Assembly (NCBI GenBank): GCA_009692065.1
Contig: SHZY01000054.1
Location: 1-36,632, forward strand
Direction: 5' to 3'
Length of the DNA stretch: 36,632 nucleotides
DNA from: Gemmataceae bacterium
GTDB taxonomy: Bacteria > Planctomycetota > Planctomycetia > Gemmatales > Gemmataceae
In this document: one piece after another, positions 25,250 to 32,778 of the stretch
Layout: each line of letters starts with the position of its first letter
Numbering within the stretch: the stretch's first letter is position 1
The notes under the pieces: generated by a model
Databases searched by the model: none
What the model was told of the DNA's origin: nothing
What the model saw: the letters and a program-made list of their open reading frames with translations, nothing else
Translations under genes and position numbers: made by a program

Positions 25250-25840
25250 TTACAGAATCCGCGAACCAATCATTGTGAGTGCAAAATCGGCCGCCACGTC
25301 GGCCAGATGATGCTGATGCAGAAGCACCGTGGACAGCATCAGGCCGGCGCCCCACAGCAGCACCTTCCCAACTCGCCCGGCCTTGCCCGCAAACACATCG
25401 ATGCAGACGATCGACCAGGCGACGTGCAGCGACGGACAGGAGTTGTAGCGCAGATTCGCGTCATCGGCCAGCTCATACAGCACGCGCCACGGGCCCAACT
25501 CCGACGCGGCCGGCGGCGGATAGCCGACCTCGAACGGAAGGATCAAAACCACCGGCGCCGCCGCCAGGGTGATCAGCGCCCACACGAGCACCATCGCCTT
25601 CAGCTCGGGCCAAGTGCGCAAGACATAGGGCGTGATGGAATAAGCCAAGTGCAGCGAGTGGTAGAGCAGCACCGTCGCCGGAACGAACGGGATCGACAAT
25701 TCGAACGCAAAGTAGAGCGGCACGCGATAGTCGTGCAGCCCGATAAGGTAATCGCAGCCGCCATACACCAGCACAAACCAGGCGAACAGGGGCAGGCCCA
25801 GAATCAGGTAGGCATAACGAGATTGGCGCCCCCCGGCCAA
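25250..25840 (-). CDS. PAP2-superfamily membrane phosphatase (likely frameshifted at its start)
   Basis: An integral membrane phosphatase of the PAP2/inositol-phosphorylceramide-synthase-like group with about five or six spans (LILGLPLFAWFVLVYGG; FVPATVLLYHSLHLA; MVLVWALITLAAAPVVLILP). YNSCPSLHVAWS (Pro-Ser-Leu-His, 136-139) is catalytic motif 2, and STVLLHQHHLADVAAD with His175 or His177/178 and Asp181 is motif 3. The usual first motif K-x6-R-P is not evident, as in PAP2_3-type members. The frame begins with a TTG. A natural ATG at 25869 encodes MDLDRRSFWGWPGG, which joins the frame if one G is added to the G-run at 25829-25834. It ends the radical SAM gene cluster and may act on lipid phosphates. 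Confidence 0.8.
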   Translation of the reverse strand: MAGGRQSRYAYLILGLPLFAWFVLVYGGCDYLIGLHDYRVPLYFAFELSIPFVPATVLLYHSLHLAYSITPYVLRTWPELKAMVLVWALITLAAAPVVLILPFEVGYPPPAASELGPWRVLYELADDANLRYNSCPSLHVAWSIVCIDVFAGKAGRVGKVLLWGAGLMLSTVLLHQHHLADVAADFALTMIGSRIL

Positions 25841-25885
25841 CCCCAGAAGCTACGGCGATCCAGGTCCATGACTTGTCGTTCTCGC

Positions 25886-26149
25886 TTATCCCACTTGCCG
25901 ATCGCACACCGAGCAGCGCCATCCGGGACGCCGGAACGCATCGACGATCCACCCGATTCCCCAAAGCCCCAGCGTCAAGATCGTCAGCACCAGTTGCCGC
26001 AGGCGACTGGTGCCCGGCCGCACCGCGCGCACATGCTGGTTGCAGTGCGGGCAGAACTTGGTGGTCTCTTGCTGCGACGCGATCTGCACGAGACGTTTGA
26101 AGACCTCGCTGGGTCCAAGCCGTTCCTCGCGGCGAAAGGGCGGGGACAT
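25886..26149 (-). CDS. Small zinc-ribbon membrane protein
   Basis: An 87-residue protein with a CPHCNQHVRA half-ribbon, a single membrane span (LVLTILTLGLWGIGWIVDAF), and a second half-ribbon CSVCDRQVG at the end, so that two Cys pairs could bind one zinc. It has no named family that I recognise. The ATG at 26149 overlaps the TGA of the upstream radical SAM gene as TGATG, which implies translational coupling. It lies 16 bp before the likely PAP2 start. It is probably a partner or regulator of the neighbouring membrane or lipid enzymes. Confidence 0.72.
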   Translation of the reverse strand: MSPPFRREERLGPSEVFKRLVQIASQQETTKFCPHCNQHVRAVRPGTSRLRQLVLTILTLGLWGIGWIVDAFRRPGWRCSVCDRQVG

Positions 26150-27573
26150 CACGCTGGCTCCAAAATCGCCGGGACCGCGGCGGCAAGCGAGCGCTCCGCC
26201 TTGAGCAAGTCGCCGTGCCAGTTTTCGTCACCCAGCGGCAGGCCGTTGCGTCCCTCGATGTCGCGCTGGTGCATCGCGTTGATGACAAGGAAGTTGAACA
26301 TCATCCACGGGCTGCGCAGGTTCACTCCCTGCCAGGCGCGGTACAGGATGCTCGGCCAACTATAAAAGCTCCGCCGCGCCTCGACGCAGCGTGCCGCCAA
26401 ATCTTCCGGGCTCATGTTCTTGGGCTGAAACGGAATCATGTTGTAGCGGTAGCGCTCGTCCAGCCACCAGGCGTCGTACAAGAGCCGGCCTTCCGCTTTC
26501 ATCCGTTCGTAGAGCGGCGTGCCTGGGAAGGGCGTGATATGGTTGAACGCCGCGATCGCCAGCTTCTGCTCCTTGGCGAACTCGACGGTCGTCTGAAAAG
26601 TCTGCGGCGTATCGTTGTCGTAGCCGAAGATGAAGGTGCCGTAGATGCGAATGCCGTGGCGGCGGAAATTCGCTATCGCTTCGGTGGGGCCGCCGCGCAT
26701 CAGGTTGAAGCCCTTGTTCATCTGCTTCAGGTTGGTTGCTTCCAGCGATTCGAAGCCGACCAGCATGCCTTGACAGCCGCTGCGTTTCATCAGGTCGAGG
26801 GCCTCCTCGTCGTAGGCGACGTTGATGGCCGACTGGCTGACCCAGCGGATTTTCAGCGGGATCAGGGCGCGCATGAATTCCTTCGCGTCCTCAATGCTCG
26901 ACGTGAAATTGTCGTCAATGAAGAAGAACAGCCGACCCCGGCGGCGCACGCGCTGAATCTCGCGCACCACGTCATCCACCCGGCGATGGTTGTGCGTCGC
27001 ATCGAAGAACGATTGAATCGCGCAGAAATCGCACTTGAATCGGCAGCCGCGCGCGAACTCCACCAGGTGGATCGGCAGGTACTTCTTGCCCTGGAAGATC
27101 GAGCGATCCGGGCTGACGGTGAGCGCGGGCCGTTCGGTGCTGCGATAGGTCTGCTGCGGTCGGCCATGGCGATAATCGTCGATGACGAGCGGGAACAGCG
27201 TCTCGGCTTCGCCCAGCACGATCGATTCGCAGTATTGGCTCACCTCCTGCGGGCACAGGGTGGCATGGAACCCGCCCATCACCACCGGCACCCCGCGGCG
27301 GCGATACTCCGTCGCGATTTGATACGCGCGCTTGGCGGTGTACGTCTCGACGCTGATCGCCACCAGGTCGGTCGGTTCGTCGTAGGGGATCGCCTCCAAG
27401 CGGTCATCGTAAAAGCGTTTCTCGACATCGGCCGGCGTCAGAGCCGCAATGATCGCTGCCGGGATCGGCTCCATCCGCCACGTGCGAATGTAACGTTTCA
27501 TGCCGACGAACCGGCCAACGCACGGATGCACGATGGTCAGGCGAAACGGTTTCGGGTTGGCAACGGCGATCAT
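26149..27573 (-). CDS. B12-binding-type radical SAM protein, paralog 1
   Basis: A 474-residue enzyme. Residues 10-140 resemble the Rossmann cobalamin-binding domain of B12-type radical SAM enzymes (TDLVAISVETYTAKRAYQIA; RGVPVVMGGFHATLCPQE; IVLGEAETLFP), without the DxHxxG lower-ligand motif. The radical SAM core follows, with the 4Fe-4S site CRFKCDFC (Cys177, 181, 184), RLFFFIDDNFT and GMLVGFESL. The C-terminal region (HITPFPGTPLYERMKAEGRL, then WWLDERYRYNMIPFQPKNMS) is shared by the paralogs. Such enzymes methylate or couple unactivated carbons, as in hopanoid methylation (HpnP) and archaeal lipid ring formation (GrsA/B). The substrate here is unknown. Confidence 0.88.
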   Translation of the reverse strand: MIAVANPKPFRLTIVHPCVGRFVGMKRYIRTWRMEPIPAAIIAALTPADVEKRFYDDRLEAIPYDEPTDLVAISVETYTAKRAYQIATEYRRRGVPVVMGGFHATLCPQEVSQYCESIVLGEAETLFPLVIDDYRHGRPQQTYRSTERPALTVSPDRSIFQGKKYLPIHLVEFARGCRFKCDFCAIQSFFDATHNHRRVDDVVREIQRVRRRGRLFFFIDDNFTSSIEDAKEFMRALIPLKIRWVSQSAINVAYDEEALDLMKRSGCQGMLVGFESLEATNLKQMNKGFNLMRGGPTEAIANFRRHGIRIYGTFIFGYDNDTPQTFQTTVEFAKEQKLAIAAFNHITPFPGTPLYERMKAEGRLLYDAWWLDERYRYNMIPFQPKNMSPEDLAARCVEARRSFYSWPSILYRAWQGVNLRSPWMMFNFLVINAMHQRDIEGRNGLPLGDENWHGDLLKAERSLAAAVPAILEPA

Positions 27574-27590
27574 GGTCTATCTCTGTTTGC

Positions 27591-27642
27591 CGCTTGCGGT
27601 TTAGCGTTCGCAGGGCGCCATGCGAACGCTAAACCGCAAGCG
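27591..27642. repeat. Perfect palindrome inside the radical SAM gene cluster
   Basis: Perfect 22-bp arms at 27591-27612 and 27621-27642 with core CGCTTGCGGTTTAGCG and an 8-base loop. It lies between the stop of paralog 2 (27653) and the start of paralog 1 (27573). It could partially terminate or stabilise the operon mRNA. Confidence 0.75.
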
Positions 27643-27652
27643 AGCGCAACCA

Positions 27653-29038
27653 TCACACTTCCAAGACGCTCGCCTCGCGCGCACGGCTAGCCGGTGCGGG
27701 GCGCTCAACGCCGAACATCGTGTCGCAGGTGTAAAACTTGTGCAGGCGATTGGCGTAGTAGCGATAGCCCAGGTTCGTGAGAAGCGACAAGGGCCATGAC
27801 GCCGGCGAGTGCCACAGGCGCCGGGCGATGCTCTTCCAGCTATACGCGAACTTCCAGGCGGTCTCGGTGCCGCGCTGGAGTTCGTCCACCGTCATCTGCG
27901 CCGGCTGGAACACCACGTGCTGGCCGTCGTAAAGCTCCCAGTTCCTCGTCAAGATGCGCCCTTCGCTTTCCAGTTGCTTGTTCAAGCCGGTACCGGGGAA
28001 CGGCGTTACGATGGCGAAGCGAGGCAGATCGATCTTCGCGTCCACGGCAAACTCGGCCGTCTTTTGAAACACGTCCGGCGTGTCGTCATCGAGCCCGAAG
28101 ACGAAACAACCCTGCAGCGCAATTCCGCGTTCGTGCAGGCGCTCGATGACTTGCACATAGTTGTCCGGATTGTTGAATGCCTTGTGATTGCCGCCCAGAT
28201 TGCTGCGCGACAGCGATTCCAGCCCCATCAGCAAACCCTTGCAACCGCTCTTGGTGAATAGGTCCAGGAGCGGAATATCGTCGCACAAGAGGGTAGTAGA
28301 CAGGCCGAACCAGTGGATGTTCAGTGGGATCAGCGCTTCGCACAGGCGAGCCGCGTAATGCTTGTCGGCGATTAGATTCAGATCGATGAACAGCGCTCGT
28401 TTCGCGCGGCGCTGGCGAATGTCGGCGACGATCTCCTCAACGGGCTTTTGAAACGGCTTGCGGCCCCACGCGGCGGGCACGGTGCAGAAAGAACAATTGT
28501 GCGTGCAGCCGCGCGTGGCCTCGAAGACATCCGCCGTCAGATACCGCCAGCGCGGCAGCACACTGCGATCGGGCAGCGGATACCCGCCAATGTTGAGATC
28601 GGGCGCTTGCTTGTAGCGAGGTTTCATCTGCCCTTGGACGAAGTCTCGCAGCAGGCGCGGCCATTCTTCCTCCGCATAGCCGACGACGATGCTGTCGGCG
28701 TGCGGCTGGGAATCGTCGGGGATCAACGTCACATGCGGGCCACCCAGGACCACCGGAATGCCGCGCTGGCGAAAGTGGTCGGCAAGCTCGTAAGCGCGAA
28801 TCGCGGTGCCGGTGATTACCGTCATGCCGATCAGGTCGGCGTCGAGGTTCATATCGACATCGCCGATTCCCTCATCGATGCACTCGACGGTGGCGTTGAG
28901 TTCCGGCGGAATCAGCGCTTTCAGCGTTGGAAACGTCAACGGCATGTAGCGCAGATTCTGCCGAAAGATGCCGCCGCGGTGCCGATAGAGCGGGCCTTTG
29001 GGGGAGATCAGTACGATTTTTGGTCCGCGTTTTTCCAT
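27653..29038 (-). CDS. B12-binding-type radical SAM protein, paralog 2 (divergent)
   Basis: A 461-residue enzyme. The start at 29038 has GAGG at good spacing, unlike the in-frame ATG at 29056. The N-terminal B12-type domain is recognisable (DLIGMTVITGTAIRAYELAD; RQRGIPVVLGGPHVTLIPDD; SIVVGYAEEEWP). The radical SAM site is CTHNCSFC (Cys178, 182, 185), followed by KRALFIDLNL and GLLMGLESLS. The C-terminal part has TPFPGTGLNKQLESEGRILT. It is clearly the most distant of the four paralogs and lacks their E-T-Y-T-A-(K/R)-R signature. It may carry out a different step of the same pathway. Confidence 0.87.
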   Translation of the reverse strand: MEKRGPKIVLISPKGPLYRHRGGIFRQNLRYMPLTFPTLKALIPPELNATVECIDEGIGDVDMNLDADLIGMTVITGTAIRAYELADHFRQRGIPVVLGGPHVTLIPDDSQPHADSIVVGYAEEEWPRLLRDFVQGQMKPRYKQAPDLNIGGYPLPDRSVLPRWRYLTADVFEATRGCTHNCSFCTVPAAWGRKPFQKPVEEIVADIRQRRAKRALFIDLNLIADKHYAARLCEALIPLNIHWFGLSTTLLCDDIPLLDLFTKSGCKGLLMGLESLSRSNLGGNHKAFNNPDNYVQVIERLHERGIALQGCFVFGLDDDTPDVFQKTAEFAVDAKIDLPRFAIVTPFPGTGLNKQLESEGRILTRNWELYDGQHVVFQPAQMTVDELQRGTETAWKFAYSWKSIARRLWHSPASWPLSLLTNLGYRYYANRLHKFYTCDTMFGVERPAPASRAREASVLEV

Positions 29039-29066
29039 GGCGGTTGCCTCAATCATGAAGGACTGT

Positions 29067-29137
29067 GGCGAGCGTCGGGGCGTAAGCCCGACGTGGGTTT
29101 CTGTAATTCCCGTCGGGCTTACGCCTCGACGCTCGCC
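29067..29137. repeat. Large palindrome between paralogs 2 and 3, holding the stop codon of paralog 3
   Basis: Arms of 27 bp at 29067-29093 and 29111-29137 are complementary with one mismatch; the core is GCGTAAGCCCGACG. The TAA that ends paralog 3 (29119-29121, minus strand) is part of the second arm, so the repeat encodes its last residues, SVEA. Confidence 0.75.
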
Positions 29138-30507
29138 GGTGCGGCTGACTTGGCCGGCGCCTTGCGGTCGCGCCCAAACAGCATCCCTTGTTTCTTGTAT
29201 GATTCCTTCGCGTACAGCGGATTGTACGCCAGGTAAAGCGCCAGCCGCGTGAAAGAACTCATGTGCGTTTTGAAATCCCACATGCGCTTGAAGATCGACC
29301 AGGGCCGATTCCACGCGTCGCGGCAATGCCAGATAACGTCGCTCAGTTCATCGGGCGTCATATTCTTGGGGACGAACGCCGCTTGATTGAAGCGATACTC
29401 CGGATGCAGCCACCACTTGCCGTCCCACAACAGTCGGCCCTCGCGATTGAGCCGATCATACAGCGCCGTGCCCGGATAGGGCATGAGAATGTTGTATGCG
29501 GCGAAGCAGAAACGGTTCCGCATGGCGAACTCATGCGTCTCTTTGATCGATTCAACCGTGTCGAAGTCGTGCCCCAGCGTGAAGGTGGCCCAGGTTTGCA
29601 GATGATAATCGCGCAGGACTTCGACTTGCCGCTAGTAGCAATCCCAGCGATTCGACCCGAGCATGTTCGGGCTCGCCTTCTTCATCAACTTGATACTGTG
29701 CGGGTTGATCGATTCGAAGCCGACCACGTGCCCGAGGCAGCCGCTGCGGGCCAGCAGGTCCATCAACTCGAGGTCGTTGGTCATGTCGAGCGAGGCTTGC
29801 GACACCCAGCGGATCTTCATTGGAATCAGGTCACGCAGGAACGACTTCGCGGCTTCCTGGTTCGAGAGGAAGTTGTCATCGACGAAGAAGACGTACTTGC
29901 GATCCTGGTTGGCAATTTCATCGAGCACTTCGCGCGTGGGCCGAATGTACTGCGTCTTGTTGAAGTAGGCGCTGACCGCGCAGAAATCGCACGCGAATCG
30001 GCAACCGCGGCTGAATTGCATCAGCGTGATAGGCAGATACCCCTTGCCCTTGAACAGATCGCGGCGCGGCTGCACACCGCCCGGCTGGGCAACGCCGACC
30101 TTGGCGTGATAGACCGGCTGGAGCCGCCGATTCCGGGCGTCGTCAACCACTTCCGCCCAGCGAAACTCGGCATCGCCAAGATAGATCGAGTCCGCATACG
30201 CTGCGCCCTCCTCGGGGAACAAGGTCACATGAGCACCGCCGAGAATGACCGGCACGCCGCGCGCCCGGTATTCCGCGGCAATCTCGTAAGCCCGGCGGGC
30301 CGCGTAGATTTCGATGCTGATCGCCACCAGATCGGTCGGCTCGTCGTACGGGACTTCCTCCATGCGGTCGTCGTATAGCACGCACTCGACATCCGGCGGC
30401 GTCAACCCCGCCAGGACGCCGAGGCTGAGCGGCTCCATGCGCGCCTCATCGACGTACAGGCTGTGCTCCTGGCGTCCGATGTTCGGCATGATGAAGGTGA
30501 TTTTCAT
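29119..30507 (-). pseudogene. B12-binding-type radical SAM protein, paralog 3, with an in-frame TAG at 29632-29634
   Basis: The first 291 codons encode the B12-type domain (TDLVAISIEIYAARRAYEIA; RGVPVILGGAHVTLFPEE) and the radical SAM core with CRFACDFC (Cys169, 173, 176), KYVFFVDDNFLSNQE and GHVVGFESI. After GSNRWDCY comes a TAG. The same frame then continues with no gap (RQVEVLRDYHLQTWATFTLG, HDFDTVESIKETHEFAMRNR) to a normal paralog C-terminus (YPGTALYDRLNREGRLLWDG). A single C-to-T change, CAG to TAG, would explain it. GGAG precedes the ATG at 30507, which overlaps the TGA of paralog 4 as ATGA. It is a recent nonsense mutation, a sequence error, or a readthrough site. Confidence 0.85.
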
Positions 30508-31898
30508 GGGGAGACTCCGACCGCTTGCGGCTTAGCGGTCGCAGGGCGCCGCGCGAGCGCTAAGCCGCAAGCGGCATCCTGTTCCAGCGGTGCCGCCGAA
30601 CCTAGCTGCCGCCCCTGCTTCGACATGATTTCGCGTTTCGAAATCAGGTTGGACAGCAGAAAGACGCCAAAGCGAAACGGCGAGCGCAGATTGGTGCGCG
30701 GCGCCCAGGCCCGGCGCAACAGCGAGCCATAGGTGTTGAACCTCATGCGCGCCCGCAGGCAGCCCGCCGTCAGCTCGTCGGCCGTCATGCCGCGCGGATG
30801 GAAAGTCGCGTGCCCGTAACGGAAGTTCGGGTCGAGCCACCAGCGGTCGAAGATCAGCCGCTTCTCGTCCTCCATTTGCCGATAGAGGTCGGCGCCCGGC
30901 GTCGGCGTCAACGGATTGAAGTTGGCGAGGTAGAACTTGTTGCCGATGGCAAAGTCCACGGCCTCGTCAAACGCGTCCACTGTGTCGTGATCATAGCCGA
31001 AGAGAAACGTGCCGTAGATCATGATGCCCGCGTCCTGGAAAACCTTTATCGACGTCTGGTAGTCGCTGAATTTCAGGTTCCAGGCCTTGCGCATCTGGGC
31101 GAGGTTCTTCGGGTTCAACGATTCAAAGCCGATGAGCGCGTTGATGCACCCGCTCCTCGCCATTAGCTGAACCAGCGCGGAATCGTGGGCGATGTCGATG
31201 GAGACCTGGCACGACCAGGAAATCCGCAAGGGTATCAGGGCCTCGAACAGTTCCTTGGCCTTGGGGATGTCCACGAAGATATTGTCGTCCACGAGGAAGA
31301 TGGCCCGCGAGCGCGAACGCTTGATCTCGTCGATCACTTCGCCGATCGGCCGCTGGCGAAGGACGGTGCCGTAGAAGGCGCGGATCGAGCAAAAGTTGCA
31401 GTTGTACTTGCACCCCCGGCCATACTGCACCAGCGTGCAAGGGGCATAGCGCTTACCCTTGAAGATCCGGCGGTCGGGCCGCGTGCCTGCCAGCGGTGGA
31501 AAATCGTCCTGCCGGTAGATGCGCTGCAATCGCCCGTTGCGCGCATCCTCAACGACCTGAGGCCACACCCCCTCGGCATCGCCGATCACCACGGAATCCG
31601 CAAATTGCAGCGCCTCGTCGGGCAAAAACGTCGGATGATAGCCCCCGATGACCACGGGCACGCCGCGGCTGCGATAGCCGTTGGCGATCTGATAGGCGCG
31701 CCGAGCCGTGTAGGTTTCGACGGTCATGGCGACGAGGTCAGTCGGATCATCCAGCGGGATGTATTCGAGACGCTCGTCGTAGAATGCGGTGGTCACATCG
31801 GCCGGCGTCAGGCTTTTCAAGATGGCGAAGCACAGCGGATGCATCGCGTCGAACGAGCGTCCGTCGAACAGATTGGGGCGGACGAAGGTGAGTTTCAT
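30504..31898 (-). CDS. B12-binding-type radical SAM protein, paralog 4 (first gene of the cluster)
   Basis: A 464-residue enzyme. The B12-type domain has TDLVAMTVETYTARRAYQIA, RGVPVVIGGYHPTFLPDE and SVVIGDAEGVWPQV. The 4Fe-4S site is CKYNCNFC (Cys163, 167, 170), followed by RAIFLVDDNIFVDIPKAKEL and NALIGFESLN. The C-terminal domain has TPTPGADLYRQMEDEKRLIF and RWWLDPNFRYGHATFHPRGM. The last 20 or so residues (CGLALARRPATAKPQAVGVS) are read straight through a palindrome, so the native end was probably earlier. Its TGA overlaps the ATG of paralog 3. It is the first gene of the run; no clear ribosome site precedes 31898. Confidence 0.88.
   Translation of the reverse strand: MKLTFVRPNLFDGRSFDAMHPLCFAILKSLTPADVTTAFYDERLEYIPLDDPTDLVAMTVETYTARRAYQIANGYRSRGVPVVIGGYHPTFLPDEALQFADSVVIGDAEGVWPQVVEDARNGRLQRIYRQDDFPPLAGTRPDRRIFKGKRYAPCTLVQYGRGCKYNCNFCSIRAFYGTVLRQRPIGEVIDEIKRSRSRAIFLVDDNIFVDIPKAKELFEALIPLRISWSCQVSIDIAHDSALVQLMARSGCINALIGFESLNPKNLAQMRKAWNLKFSDYQTSIKVFQDAGIMIYGTFLFGYDHDTVDAFDEAVDFAIGNKFYLANFNPLTPTPGADLYRQMEDEKRLIFDRWWLDPNFRYGHATFHPRGMTADELTAGCLRARMRFNTYGSLLRRAWAPRTNLRSPFRFGVFLLSNLISKREIMSKQGRQLGSAAPLEQDAACGLALARRPATAKPQAVGVSP
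30521..30574. repeat. Palindrome translated into the end of paralog 4
   Basis: Arms of 22 bp at 30521-30542 and 30553-30574 with one mismatch; core CCGCTTGCGGCTTAGCG, the same family as 4686, 13603 and 27591. It lies within the open frame of paralog 4. Confidence 0.75.
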
Positions 31899-32120
31899 GG
31901 GTCAGCGTTTCAAGGAGTCAGCGGTCAGGGCTCAGATAGGAATGGCACGGTCGCCATATTCGGTTGAAGTTTTCGGTTGTCTGCGCGGACCCACAGCGCT
32001 GACACGCTTCCGTGCTTGAAATTTTACAACAACGACGAAGACGGGGCGATTTTCCTCTTGCGCCCGAGGCCTTGCGTGGGGTAGGGTCAATCGTTCGCTT
32101 AGCATCGTGGTTCGCTGCGC
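31899..32120. other. Upstream region of the radical SAM cluster, with dispersed repeat copy 3 at its right edge
   Basis: No gene is seen. Repeat copy 3 (TTCGCTGCGCTCATCTCGGG and flanks) occupies 32106-32135. The TGA of the MobA-like gene (32121-32123, minus strand) lies inside it, at the same place in the repeat as the TGA of copy 1. The promoter of the radical SAM cluster should be here, but I could not pick it out. Confidence 0.55.
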
Positions 32121-32777
32121 TCATCTCGGGGCTTGCTTGGGTTTCAAGAACGCTTGGTAGTCTTCGGGCGTGTCAAGGTCGAGCAGGATCTCGTCGGTGG
32201 ACCAGGGGAATTCATACGTGTCGGCAGCATGGGCACGAATGTACGCATTTAGCCCCTGGTCCTTTGGCCAGTTTCGAATTGACGCCGCATGCGACCAGCG
32301 CAACAACGTCGGATGCCCGCGCCGGCCCTCAAATGTCGGCACGATGATCGAAGGCGTGTTCGCCTCCACATCCAACCCTTCTTTCATTAGTATTGAGGGA
32401 ATATAGGCTCTCAAGCGCATCGCCCGTATCACCGTCGGCCGCACGGTCGGGTGATCGGCGGGCAGGAGAAGCCAGCTGTCAGTATAGTTTCGCGGATGGA
32501 AACGCTGTTCGATCCAGGCCAAGCCGTGCTCGCAGGTGGTCCGCATGTCCGGCGTGTCGGCATCGAGACGTAAGACGTGCGCTCCTGCCGAGGCTGCGAC
32601 CTGCGCAAGTGCCTCGGCGTCCGGAGCTACGACGACGAGAATATCGGCGACGCCGGCAGAGCGGACTGCCACAAGCACATGCTCCAACACCGTGCATTCA
32701 CCGAGCGGCAGAAGCAGTTTCGGTGTGCCCATGCGTTGGCTTTTGCCTGCGGCGGGGATCAATCCGAAGGTACTCAT
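32121..32777 (-). CDS. MobA-like nucleotidyltransferase (NTP_transf_3)
   Basis: A 218-residue protein of the MobA/MocA nucleotidyltransferase family. FGLIPAAGKSQRMGTPKLLL is the classic A-A-G-x-S-x-R-M-G-x-x-K nucleotide-binding start. LLLPADHPTVRP carries the metal-binding Asp, and RRGHPTLL with DLDTPEDYQAFL closes the fold (N-D-L-D-T-P-x-D). Related enzymes attach CMP or GMP to molybdopterin or activate sugars and alcohols; no other molybdenum-cofactor gene is visible. The ATG at 32777 opens the conserved part. The last residues (KPKQAPR) and the stop come from the dispersed repeat. It begins one base after the zinc-ribbon pseudogene ends. Confidence 0.84.
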   Translation of the reverse strand: MSTFGLIPAAGKSQRMGTPKLLLPLGECTVLEHVLVAVRSAGVADILVVVAPDAEALAQVAASAGAHVLRLDADTPDMRTTCEHGLAWIEQRFHPRNYTDSWLLLPADHPTVRPTVIRAMRLRAYIPSILMKEGLDVEANTPSIIVPTFEGRRGHPTLLRWSHAASIRNWPKDQGLNAYIRAHAADTYEFPWSTDEILLDLDTPEDYQAFLKPKQAPR

Positions 32778-32778
32778 G

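Noticed and set aside
26215..27690. Long plus-strand ORF opposite radical SAM paralog 1
   Set aside because: Shadow frame: the minus strand has the complete radical SAM domains and the plus frame has no family signature or ribosome site.
29067..30574. Possible CRISPR array from the regularly placed palindromes near the radical SAM genes
   Set aside because: The repeats are single palindromes of different families about 1.5 kb apart, with no short repeat-spacer units and no cas genes.
32121..32777. Molybdenum-cofactor cytidylyltransferase as a firm call
   Set aside because: The nucleotidyltransferase fold is clear, but the specificity is not and there is no molybdenum-enzyme context.
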